This document shows, piece after piece, positions 33,812 through 45,233 of a stretch of DNA of 64,000 bases. The notes beneath the pieces are model-generated. The model was not told the DNA's origin and did no database searches. It worked only from the letters and a program-made list of their open reading frames with translations. Source of the DNA: Dichotomocladium elegans (Eukaryota > Mucoromycota > Mucoromycetes > Mucorales > Lichtheimiaceae); NCBI GenBank assembly GCA_025716815.1, contig JAIXMN010000026.1:186001-250000 (forward strand). Direction: 5' to 3'. The position numbers and the translations under genes are program-made. The stretch's first letter is position 1; each line of letters begins with the position of its first letter.

Positions 33812-34564
33812 AAAACAAGCGAAACGTCTTTTACTCTTCCACCGCGCCAGATTATCATTGGCAATAGCGCGTCCTTTGGCCCCATTTTTGTCTCATCGAG
33901 AATCTTGCTAATCCTTTGATCTGCCCATGCTCCTTGGATGAACAGGAATATGAGCCGCTGTTACATATATCTACTTCAGCCCTTCGTCAGCAGCAAATCT
34001 GGCTTTGTGAAATCTGTAAAGTTTTTCTCAACTAATAAACCGCGATAAACAAAAATTTAGTCCTGGGATCCTGGCAGTCCATTGGTAGATGAGGTGCTGA
34101 TAGAGTACGTGCTTTGTTTAGGTGACGATATACCTACAAATGCAACAAAGTGCTTTATTTTCAGAAATAAAATGTCGCATAAAAACATAAAAAAAATGTC
34201 CCATGGATAAAGAAAACCGGAGACACCCCCGTTAGTCAACAGAAAATATCAGCTCCCTTTTTACTCTTCAGTTTACCCCGGAGGTAGGTAGGTGTGTTAT
34301 TGCGGTAACAATGGCAGATCAGGGAGGAAAGGAAGGAGTCGGAGTTGGTGAGCGTCAACGACGGAAGGGTTGGAGGGAGGAACGATGAGGGACGATGACA
34401 GTCCAAGGACAACACCAGCGGCAGAAGCAGGCAAAGATAAAAGCGCCTCGACGAAGCCATGATGGGAGACCTGCACGGGTGCGGCCAAACCACGGCCCAC
34501 CCAAAGCCCATATCCTCTCCTCTCGAGGCACTTGAGTTAGGCTAATACCGTTATCTACAGAAGA
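33812..34564. other. Intergenic, unassigned
   Basis: Contains two minus-strand open frames of 60 and 91 codons (34057-34239; 34236-34511) with hydrophobic segments but no domain or convincing splice joins. I do not call a gene. Confidence 0.35.
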
Positions 34565-35805
34565 TCCGGAATACTAGAAGATTGCAAAATGGATCAAGTC
34601 TAACCTATTGCCTTTTACTTTCCTCTTGACAACTGACCAAAAATGCTCAATCGGATTGAGTTCAGGCGAGTACAGTGACCGCCCGTTATAGTGATAATTC
34701 GCTATAGTGATGCGATTTCCTGGAACCGAGGATATCACTATAACGGGTGGTCACTGTATAATGGAAGATAAGCACGTTGATATCCTCAGCCTTATGAATA
34801 GGTGCATTATATATTACCAAATGATGGTCTTCATATGTTCATATTTATCCATATCGTCCATTGTAGCCTTAGGGAAGCTGAGCTAATGTCCAGTTACATA
34901 TCCTCTGCTCGCAACCTGCCCTCTTCCTTTTCTTGGTTGTTGGCTTCGGGACTCTCAAGTTGCATTTCATGATCCCTGATGGTGAGATTACTCCCAAGAT
35001 TGTGGTTGTCTTTGCTCTTGTCTTTGGTATTGCGCCCACTGCAGGAGTCGCTTTCCTGGACCATGTCATGCTGCGTTTCATCTTAATATGGAATCCAGGT
35101 TCGTCAAGGAAAACGCAATTTTTCTAAAAGTCGATGTCGGTCCTGTCCCATCTGCGCACCCAGTCAAGGCAATTTTGGATCTTTGCAGCACTACTCTGGC
35201 CTGTCTACAGGCTGAAACCGAGCCATTTCAATGACAAGTTGCATTCGTTTTTCATAAATCGATGGAGTGTCGCTTTATATACCTTGGGACCCTCAAATCT
35301 TTGGAGCAGTTGCTCCTTCAGCTGATCTAGGACAATGAATGGATTCTCATCAAACGCATTCTAATATAACGCTCTTGTGCCCTTCGTTGAGAATACGCGA
35401 ACGGTCCCCCCTCGTGTTAGGTTTTAAAGACGCTGTTAGGGGTCCTTCTCGTACTGTAATGTCCATCGCTGGGCTGAACGGAACATTGATTTCTAGCAGC
35501 TGACGGACTCAAGACTTTCTCAAACCTCAGTTTGAAAAATCTGACCTTGTCTTGGTCAGTGTACACTGTGTAAACTGCGCTTGGGTCCAGCGCGTCTTTC
35601 ATCCGAATGTCTGTATCCTTTCGCTTAGGTAGTAAAATCAGAGTTTTATCTTTTTGCAGGATATGCAACGCAGATATTCCGTGCGAGAACTGACGGATTG
35701 CAGAGAATACATTTCTTCGTCAACTACATAGGCCACAGGTTCAGGACAGTCACGCTCATTGACGACATGACCTTGACCATCTTTTGAAAAAATACTGTAG
35801 ATTGC
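34565..35805 (-). mobile_element. Tc1-like transposon remnant, copy B
   Basis: On the minus strand, from 35805 downwards: a DNA-binding part (SVQPSDGHYSTRRTPNSVFK near 35440), FLDEPGF with the first catalytic Asp (about 35105), RSMTWSRKATPAVGAIPKTR, then NAPIHKAEDINVLIFHY (about 34800) and, past a MITE, SPELNPIEHFWSVVKRKV carrying the catalytic Glu. This is a Tc1/mariner DDE transposase. The second Asp is changed (YNAPIH instead of DNAPIH) and stops and frameshifts occur, so it is dead. It is the inverted counterpart of 24630-25365. I could not define terminal repeats. Confidence 0.75.
34673..34756. mobile_element. 84-bp pogo-type MITE
   Basis: A palindromic element with 23-bp terminal inverted repeats (CAGTGACC[G/A]CCCGTTATAG..., 22/23) and a TA on each side (34671-34672, 34757-34758). 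CAGT ends and a TA duplication are the pogo/Tigger hallmark. It has no coding capacity. Removing it with one TA restores HYSPELNPIEHFW in the surrounding transposase. Confidence 0.9.
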
Positions 35806-36564
35806 TCATTCCAGAATATAAAAATGTATAAAAGAGAAAGGTTCGAAGGACAAATTCCTATAGAGATGGATCCGCCAAGCTTTGTGTGTGATATTTTTCC
35901 GTGTATGCATGTGACATGGATTTTGTCATCAAGCGCAACACCACAAAGATTTTTCGGTTTAAGTTTTCCTGCGGAGCGGGGTGTGATATTGCACTACTCG
36001 CTCAAACCCTGCATTCTGGGCAAAATGCAGAACTGGCAGAATACGACTTCAATTTTGGAAAATACCGTGGAGTATGTTTGACGGGCACAGTAAGGGGGTC
36101 ATCCTTTCCTCACTTTCATCCTAGCTTACCGTATTTAATAAAGTTCGTCCATGTTGCCATTGTCCAACTTGCCTCGTCGCACTGCGATGTAGTCATAATA
36201 CACCCGCTCGAGCTACTCCTCACCGGTGAAGGACTGTTAGCTATGCACGCTCTCCACCCAATGAGAATGAAATTTAGAACTAGCACTCTTTGTTCGTGGA
36301 AGTCAAGCTAAGTGCTATGGCGATTTGATGGCAAATACCATAGAGAGCGCTGCATCTAATAGCAAACGACTACGGTCGGCTACTACAGTCAGCACCGAGA
36401 GCCAGGTATTCTGTGCAACTCCATAGCATGGAACAATTACCTTGTTGGACTTCTGCTGTGTCTCATACAAGTATATACGGTGGTACTAGCGTATCTTCTC
36501 CCATTTTTCTTTCTTCCCCATTCCTCTTTTTTTTTTTAAAAAAAAAAAATATAGGACATCAATT
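35806..36564. other. Intergenic, upstream of calcineurin A
   Basis: An open frame of 136 codons (35901-36311) shows no recognised domain. A poly-T/poly-A palindromic stretch lies at 36529-36550, just before the calcineurin start. Nothing else supported. Confidence 0.4.
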
Positions 36565-38649
36565 ATGCTTAGCGATGGAGCTGTTAATGGAGTCAAGCAT
36601 CCCATACAAGTGGAAGGTAGCTCTCGACATGACCTTGCTATATTCAATGGTCAAATCGTCAGCACGAAAGAACGGATTGTTCAGGGTATTATGAAAGCGT
36701 GCTTCCCGCTCGTCTGACCGCCACGGAAGAACGCGCCCAATCCTTTTCCCTGATTTTCCCCAATTTTAGATGTATCGCTTCCTTTCACATACGAATTCCC
36801 TACAGATTATCAAGTCTGGGACTTCCGCGGACCGAGGCTCCCCTCACCACCAAATCTGGTGTTTCTCAAGGACCATTTTTACAAAGAAGGTCGCCTCTCA
36901 ATGAAACAGGCAGTCGACCTTATCAATGGGGCGACGGATATCATGCGAAATGAACCAAACCTTTTGAAACTCAGTGGATCGATCAACAGTACGTAGGATA
37001 TCTCCATTCGCTCAGTCCCCAACGCAACAAACTTCATTTCCATAGTCTGCGGGGACATCCATGGTCAATACTATGATTTACTTCAAATATTTAATGTTGG
37101 AGGTGATCCAACTATGAAACGCTACTTATTCCTCGGCGATTACGTGGATAGGGGGAAACACTCAATGGAAGTAGGTTTTTTCTTGGGGATCAGGTGAGGC
37201 TCCCATATTTCCCCCCCCGTCTAACCTTTCCTTATCGAAGTGTATCCTCTTTCTTTATGCTCTCAAAATCAATTATCCAGATCGTATCTTTTTACTACGT
37301 GGTAATCATGAGTCGAAGCACATGACGACCTTCTTTTCCTTTCGGAACGAATGTGAGTTATCGAGATGCCCGTTCCGACTACGAGCATCGCATTAAGCAA
37401 GTTGTTTCTCCTATGGGTAGGTATTCAAAAATATTCAGAGGATGTTTATGAAGCTTGCATTCGGTCCTTCCAGGCATTACCACTCGCGGCTCTTCTGGAC
37501 GAGAAGTACCTTTGTGTACACGGGGGGATTTCTCCGGACTTGGAGACACCGGATGATATCAACACAAAGGTAAAATGCGCAATCGTGAATGTTGCTTGAA
37601 TTATATTGGTTCACATAGAGGTAGATCGCGCGTTTTCAAGAGCCACCGATGAATGGCCTCATGTGCGACTTACTCTGGTCAGACCCGGCACCGGATTTTG
37701 ACGATGAGACATCCGACAAACTTTATGAGGCAAATGGACCCAGGAATGTCTCTCGATATTTCAGGTACTGTAGATCGTCAAGTTGAAAGGGGGGGGAGGT
37801 TTCAAAAGAATGTTGTTTGATTTACATTTCAAGCCAAAGCTTTAGAGCTGTCCGTATGTTTCTTGAACGGAACAGGCTTTTTTCCATTATTCGCGCTCAT
37901 CAAGTCCAAAAGCACGGTTACAGAGTGTTCAAAAACCACATCCGAGAAAGCATGTCTGAAGGGTTCGCGTCATTAATCTCGATTTTCTCTGCGCCAAACT
38001 ACGTTGACATATACAACAACCAAGGTGCTATCATCATTTACGACCAAGACAAAATCGGTATCACCCAATATAACTCGGTAGTGAGACCTACTCAACTCCC
38101 GAATGCGTTTGAATGGAGTTTACCTTTCGTGGCTCAAAAGAGCAAGTGAACAATTGGGGATGAATGAGATGATGGAAAGAGTTATAACGTGATGTATTAC
38201 TATTATTTTGGTATATTAGCAAGTCAGATACTCTTATCGATCCTGGATCAGTTTGACCATGAAAATCTCCCCTATGAACGGCAGCTGGCGATTCGTCAAA
38301 AAATCTTAACGATTGGCAAATTTGCTAGGGTCTTCTCAGTGTTGCGGGCGAATGCAGAATTCGGTCATCGATGCAAGTTATCCCCAGAACAATATCCGTA
38401 TGGGCCATTGATGCTAGGCGAAACTGGCGTATCGGAAGGTTTGCTTAAACAAGTGTGGCTCAACGCATAAAAAAAAACCTGACTCACGCGGTACTTGCCT
38501 CTATTGCAGAATTCTCATTTGAGGAAACAGAGCAAATCGACAGAGAAAACGAAGGCAACCCCGACTGGAATGAATACCATCCAGCAACCGAGATACCTAA
38601 TCTTGACGATATTATTGCTAAAATCATGCAGGAACCTTTTCATATGTGA
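36565..38649 (+). CDS. cnaA: Calcineurin A catalytic subunit (Ser/Thr phosphatase PP2B)
   Basis: Nine exons: 36565-36685, 36770-36988, 37046-37170, 37241-37352, 37421-37569, 37625-37764, 37840-38145, 38224-38438, 38510-38649 (last joins tentative). Metal-ligand motifs GDIHGQ, GDYVDRG and RGNHE are present, followed by [21 protein letters not shown] and [12 protein letters not shown]. The calcineurin-B-binding helix is [10 protein letters not shown] and the calmodulin-binding helix [20 protein letters not shown], then an autoinhibitory-like [13 protein letters not shown]. It dephosphorylates Crz1/NFAT-type targets on calcium signals. The intron after exon 7 can be read as GT-AG (KSNQ) or GC-AG (KTSQ), and the last intron also has two in-frame solutions. 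Confidence 0.9.
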
Positions 38650-39484
38650 TTTTAGTCTTTATCCTGTTTCTGTATAATAACTTGCGACATCGGCAAATGT
38701 ACGTAGAAACGAGCCACCAGAGGTTCCCGATGACTTCACTGTATGATGAGGGTTTGGTACACATTTTTGTGTTTGCTGTATCATCCATGGGTATTTCGTA
38801 CACACATTATCAGTGCTTAACAGTAATGGGTTGGTAGCTGAATGCTGTACCCCTCATTGAGACGCCTTGCGACCTTCTCTCGATGGCTCTGATATAGTAC
38901 TACACTGGGAGTGAGCGCTTCTAGTGAGATACATAGTATCAGGCCGCGCCGAGGACGGATGGCTGATCCTGCCTCTTTATTGATAGTTATACGAAAACGT
39001 ATCTTTATTCAGTCTCTTGTACGAGGCTGAACTTGTTTATACCACCTTCATTTTTTTTATCAGGTCTCTCTAAAGCTGTTGAAAAATTCTGATTTGGGAT
39101 TGGAAATACGATGCTATGATAGCGAATGAATTCGTATCCGGGTAACGGGACGAAGGAAAATCCACTCGAGATTTGTGCTCAAGGGAGCAAATCGCCAAAT
39201 GAAATGTACAGAAAAATAAGACAGAGAGACTTTTGTGTGCCCCTTCCCCCCCCCCATCATAAGAATTCCTTTTAGACTTTGAGGCAGTTCTAGAGAAAAG
39301 ATGTAGAATAGCGAAGGCTTTGCTTGGAGGTGCGAGTGGCAATCTCTCCTCTCCCGCCAGTTCTGGGAAATTTGGCGTTCCTGAGAGAACCAGCCCAAAA
39401 CACCGCGAACTCAGACCAACGTGACGGAGAGAGAGACGTGACCTTCATTCGCGTGCTCTCTCTCCTTCTTTACCTCAGCCTTCC
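38650..39484. other. Intergenic
   Basis: No gene seen; C-run near 39245 and GA run near 39427 ahead of the Pso2 gene. Confidence 0.45.
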
Positions 39485-41763
39485 ATGACTAGAGGACCTA
39501 AACGGAATGTCCCTTCTGAGATTCGCGACAACAATAAGCGAGAGTGCAGACGATCGGTCAATGCGAGTAGTACAGTGACATTATTTCATTATTTCAGCAA
39601 AGCGCAAGCAAGCGCAACAGCAAACGCTGATGTCACTGCACGAGGCTCTATCAGCACATTAACCGCCGAAGCTGCTCTGCAACGCGACATCGATCTCGCC
39701 ATAACACTTTCACTGGAGCAGGAATCCCCTATGGCTTCAAGTGCTATCCGAGATCACAACACCCATGGGACAAATGAGGTGTCAGCGTTAGGATCAGCTG
39801 GTACCCATACGACGACGATCGCGGACGGTCTATCGAACGGGTGCGATAATGCTGCAATAATATTCAAAGAGGAACAGGATGATGCCGTCCGAGGCGGATA
39901 TGAAAAACAGAGATCGTTCGCGAGCCAATTTAATGATGTCTGCAGTGAGACTAACGAGCGGGTAATGACCTGTGCAACGGGACCAAAGTTATGCCCGATA
40001 TGCGAAACCGTCATTGAGACAAAGGATATGGAGAAGATGAATCTGCATATCAACAGATGTCTGGACGCCACGGCACGATGTGATCAACAACAGCAATCGG
40101 TCACAGCAGACAGGAATAGTTCATTGATGGCTGGCCTACGCCAGGTTTTTGCACCTAAAGACAGCAACATCATGACAGCACCGTTATCGACGAAAGGTTC
40201 GATCGAGAAAAACCCCGCAGTCGAGCAGTCTTGTCAGGTGAAGAAAGTGACTAATCCGGGGAGACTATGTCCTTACTACAAATGGATGGAAGGTACGCAA
40301 CTGAAATAGCCGGCGAGTCCAGTAACAGCGAACCATCAGCATAGCCTGACAACTGACTGTCATGCGAACTAGATACAAAATTCACGGTCGATGCATTCTC
40401 GTACGGCAAGATACCCGGATGTGAAGGATATTTTCTGTCACACTACCATAGTGACCACTATCATGGGCTGTCCAAGTCGTGGAGCAACGGACCTATCTAC
40501 TGTTCAAAAGTCACTGCCAACCTTGTTAAGCAGGAACTTGGTGTGGGGCCTCACTACGTTATGCCACTGGCCCTGGACGAGAAGCACCAGCTGACCGAAA
40601 CTGTGTCAGTCACCCTGATTGACGCCAACCATTGCCCGGGATCGGTCCTGTTTCTTTTTGAGGTGGTGCCGAGAAAAGGCGGGCCGCCGCTACGGCATTT
40701 ACACACGGGTGACTTCCGAGCCAGTCCGCGGATGTGCTTGCATCCGGCCCTAAGACAAGCACCGATCAATAATTTATATTTGGATACAACGTATCTGGAC
40801 GGACATTACTCATTTCCTGGACAGGAAGAAGTGGTGAATGCGGCATGCGATGTGGCCGAATTTATCTGCCGCACCGAAGGAAAGAAGAGAAATGAAAGTG
40901 GGGGGCTCTTCCAATGGTTAAAGCCATCTGTGTCGGCAGCATCTGCTACCAAGACCGTAGATGAGCTTGAAGGCACGCTGGCATTCTTCAGACAAGGACG
41001 AAAGCATTTGCCCCAAGAGCAGCCTCGTGTCTTGATTGTGGTTGGAACTTATACAATTGGAAAGGAGAAGGTCTTTCTTCGTAAGTGTGTGTGATTAGGG
41101 CATTTTCTCCCGCTGCATTCTCAAATCGGTCAAACAGATTTGGCACGACGACTCAAGTCCAAGGTGTTTGTAAAGGAAAAGAAGCGGCGGATATTGAAGT
41201 GCCAAGAGAACGAGGAGCTTTCCAGTTTGTTGACAGATGATCCATACGAGGCTCAAATCCATGTGGTGGGCATGTGGGACCTGAAGGTCGTGGTATGTAT
41301 TTCTTTTCTTTCAACAACCATGTAACTTGACGCGGTATTACATTAGGCACTCGAAAGCTACCGCCAGACGTTCGGGTCCCATTTTTCTTCAGTACTTGCC
41401 TTTCGACCTACTGGATGGACGTTCGGTGGCGGCGGCAGAGGCTATCGAGCAACACCTACATCATCCACACCTGGCTTGAGCACAATTATTGAACCCCCAG
41501 CCGATCGGTCAGTTCGGCTAAGGCCTGACAAATCATCTACGGACAATGTCAAGGTATACGGCATACCGTACTCGGAACACTCGAGTTTCCGCGAACTGGC
41601 TGCTTTTATATGTAGTCTTGACATTGCGAAGATTATCCCGACGGTCAATATGTCCAAGCCGGAAAGCCAGCACAGACAATACGCTGTGCTAAACCGATGG
41701 CAATATGAAAAAAAGGTCATCGGGATCAAGTCAGTGCCCTATCCCAGTGAAGATTACTGGTAG
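39485..41763 (+). CDS. pso2: Pso2/Snm1-type DNA interstrand-crosslink repair nuclease
   Basis: Four exons, 39485-40292, 40373-41080, 41138-41292 and 41347-41763, all in phase; 695 residues. The N-terminus has a PIP-like TLFHYFSK and a possible UIM (RDIDLAITLSLEQE). Then comes a UBZ4 finger (CPICETVIETKDMEKMNLHI... C). The nuclease core begins DTKFTVDAFSYGKIPGCEGY and carries the metallo-beta-lactamase motif SHYHSDHYHGL, then IDANHCPGSVLFLFE, HTGDFRASP and, in beta-CASP, YLDTTYLDGHY, VVGTYTIGKEK and IPYSEHSSF. It is a 5' exonuclease acting on interstrand crosslinks in the nucleus. UBZ plus PIP is more like animal SNM1A than the short yeast protein. Confidence 0.93.
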
Positions 41764-42115
41764 TCCGTTCATGACTTCCCTGCGCGATACCCTTTCTATT
41801 ATTTACCATTGTTGTTGTATATTTTTTTTTTTGTAAAATAAAGAAACAAATGAAGTATATATATATATATACATAAGCTATCTAATCACCACCCAATCGC
41901 AACAATACTATACTATGAATGCATGGACCTGCTACTACTGTATCTATGGATCATATCGATACTTCAGAATCCTGCTTCAGCATCCAGAGACAAGCAAATG
42001 CAACAATGACTATAAAAAAAAGTTTTTATTTTACCGTACCGATGATACAATGGCTGTATACGCGTACTCCGACCTAATTTTTTTTACATTGCAATCTATC
42101 CCCGAGGATATTGAT
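41764..42115. other. Short spacer between convergent Pso2 and beta-tubulin
   Basis: AT-rich with a T-run near 41823, a polyadenylation-like AATAAA at 41838 and a TA run near 41856-41871. Both 3' UTRs must lie here. Confidence 0.55.
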
Positions 42116-43776
42116 TTATTCTTCGTCCATTGGAACATCCTCCTCTTCTTCTTCCAGGTATTCCTCCTCATAATCCTCTTCAATGGTGGCTTCCTGGTAT
42201 TGCTGGTACTCAGAAACGAGGTCGTTCATATTGGATTCGGCCTCAGTGAACTCCATCTCATCCATGCCTTCGCTGGTGTACCAATGCAAGAAGGCCTTGC
42301 GGCGGAACATGACCGTGAACTGTTCGTTGACGCGACGGAATAGATCCTGGATGGCGGTTGAGTTACCAATGAATGTGCCGGACATCTTGAGACCCACGGG
42401 AGGAATGTCACAGAGGGAGGACTTGACACTGTTGGGGATCCACTCGACAAAATATGCCGAGTTCTTCTGCTGAACAGCCAGCATTTGATTCTCGACCTCC
42501 TTTGTCGACAACCGACCGCGGAAAATGGTTGCCACCGTCAAGTACCGGCCGTGACGGGGGTCCGAGGCAGCCATCATGTTTCGAGCATCGAACATCTGCG
42601 CTGTCAGCTCAGGCACACTCAAGTTGCGATATTGCTGCGACGCGAAGGCCGTCAAAGGAGCCACACCAACCATGAAGAAGTGGAGACGGGGGAACGGCAC
42701 TTTCGAGGAAGGGGTTAGATTCGATCAAGGACTCTTTTGCCGCTTTCCTTTCCACTTACCCATGTTAACACACAATTTGCGCAGATCCGAGTTCAGCTGA
42801 CCAGGGAAGCGAAGCGATGTCGACACACCTGACATGACCGCAGACACAAGCTGATTGAGGTCTCCATAATCGGGGCTTGCGAGCTTGAGAGTACGGAAGC
42901 AGATATCGTACAAGGCTTCGTTGTCAATGCAGAAGGTGGCATCGCAGTTCTCGACGAGCTGATGAACGGAGAGCACGGCGTTGTAGGGTTCGACAACAGT
43001 ATCAGACACCTTGGGGGACGGGACGACCGAGTACGTGCTCAGGATGCGGTCTGGGTACTCTTCGCGGATCTTTGAAAGCAGCAGGGAGCCCAAGCCAGAG
43101 CCCGTACCACCGCCGATAGAATGAGCCAGCTGGAAGCCCTGAAGACAGTCGGTATTCTCGGCCTCTTTGCGCACAACGTCCATGATGGATTCGACCAATT
43201 CCGCACCTTCGGTGTAGAAGCCCTTGGCCCAGGAGTTGCCCGCACCCGACTGCCCGTGCACAAAGTTGTCAGGCCGGAAAATCTTGCCATACTGACTGCT
43301 GCGGATTGCGTCCATCGTGGCAGGCTCCAGATCAACAAGCACGGCTCTGAGGATCAGTAGAGAGTGTAAGCATTGCGTGGGGTGGGGTGGGGTGGGGGAA
43401 GGTGTGGATAAGGAACACGAGGTCTGTTTCAAAAAGTAAACCCAGCCTTACCTGGGAACGTATTTGCCCTGGGCGCCTTCGTGATAAAACACGTTGATTC
43501 GCTCTCGCTGAAGTTCACTGTCGCCAATATAGTTGCCGTTGCAGTCGAGGCCATGCTCGGCGCTAATTGTCTCCCAGAACTTTTGTCCGATCTGTGCAAA
43601 GTGCGGGAAATGGGAGTGTCAGATCGAGGGAATACTCAACTCGTAGATAGGGCAATAGTGATATTGTACCTGGTTTCCGCACTGGCCTATAACACAAAGA
43701 AGCAGTTGAGTATATGCTGATATAGACAAAAGCAGACGATCTCCGTACCTGCTTGAACGTGAATGATTTCTCTCAT
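42116..43776 (-). CDS. Beta-tubulin
   Basis: Five exons: 43776-43749, 43686-43670 (17 nt), 43591-43452, 43346-42760, 42699-42116; 451 residues. Starts [15 protein letters not shown] with the intron after codon 9 and again after GNQ, and contains [17 protein letters not shown] text ([16 protein letters not shown]), the GGGTGSG nucleotide loop, [20 protein letters not shown] and an acidic tail rich in Glu. The autoregulatory MREI N-terminus is present. Residues F167-, E198- and F200-type benzimidazole sites were not altered as far as I can see, but I did not align them. Microtubule structural subunit. Confidence 0.97.
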
Positions 43777-45233
43777 GTTGATTGTATTATACTTGGCTTA
43801 GAAAGCTGAGGATGGCTGTACGAAGAGGGAATGGAGCTGGAGAGTATGTCAGACATATATGAGGAATGCGTGGAATGGAAAGTAACAGGCAGCTTACATT
43901 CGATATGAAAGAAGGAACGGCGGATAATTGAAGAGGGAGGAAGGGTGTGGGAGGAGGGGGCGAGAAAATACTTGGGAACAAAAACACAGAATTTGCTGGT
44001 ACTCGGCCTCTGTATTTAAGCCGCACAAACGCGACAGCTGATTTTGGAAATTGAAACGCGAAATATTGAGGTCTCGCATCGCCGGAAGTGAGCACAAATG
44101 TATATTAAATCGAAAGGCCCATATAACGTATGATGTGCATCCGGACCAACACCATGCGACTGGCTGGCACACATGTGCCAATGTCAAACTCCATTCGAGC
44201 TCTTCCCTCCATGGAACCCTTTCCTACTCGCGGTAAACTCACACCTTAGATTGATACAGGTTCGACTACGTCGCATCTACCCCCCCCCGCGTTGTCATTT
44301 GTTTATCTGTAACTACTATTGTCAAACGTCGAACCGGGGTGGGGAGAGAAAGAGTCATCCTTGCTGACAATTCTCATATCCCCGTTCCTAGCTTTTTTTT
44401 ATTTGGGAAATACAGTATGCAGAATGACCCGAACATTGGGAACCGAAAAAGACGATAGGCTTGATCTGTGACTGGCCATCCACATCTGCCGTTCCTTGCT
44501 GTACCCCTTGCATGTTCTGCAGGTATTTGTTTTTTCAGGTAGGAAAGGGTGATGTGTATATACATTCTAACATTTATCATCTCATATAGCATTCTACATA
44601 CCTATTCCGTGCATTATTATGATGGCATCAGAAATGCCGGACGTATTTGCTTAGCTTCCTATGTGCAGCATCTTGAGTTGACTTCTATTCCGAAAAAAAT
44701 GCGCAGCAGTAGCGCTGTGTGACCGATGGATTATTTCTTAAAGAATACTCGACGGCGGGGATTTTTTTCCAAATATGGACTTAGCAGGAACAAGTGATCT
44801 TTGGTTGCGGGCGACCACTTGCCCTCAAGTACAGTAGAAACATCTCTTTTAGTCTTCATAGCGTAAGTGGCATATACATTAAATACCCCTTCACGCTTCC
44901 TCATTATGGATAAATCTACTCTCCTAATGATTCATGGTACGGTTCTTGCCACAAAAAAAAAATGAGCATCGAAATATACGACGTGTCAAACAAAAAACGT
45001 CTGTGTGACCCATGTCACAAGGAAACGCCCTTTTCTAGGCGGTCAATTATTTCCTAAAGCGGAGTATGCACGACAGTTTGCGAACTATCATAAAAAGGAG
45101 CATCTTTTTTGCATCCTCGTTGAATCGAGCAACGACAGCAAGGTATAACATATACTGTACTCACACGCAGAGAGAAAAAAGACGAACATTATCCCAATCC
45201 TCTCTAACGCATCGGCAAAGTCATTACTTGCAT
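43777..45233. other. Intergenic
   Basis: About 1.4 kb with C-run 44281-44288 and T-runs, no recognised gene. It includes the 5' regions of two divergent genes. Confidence 0.45.
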
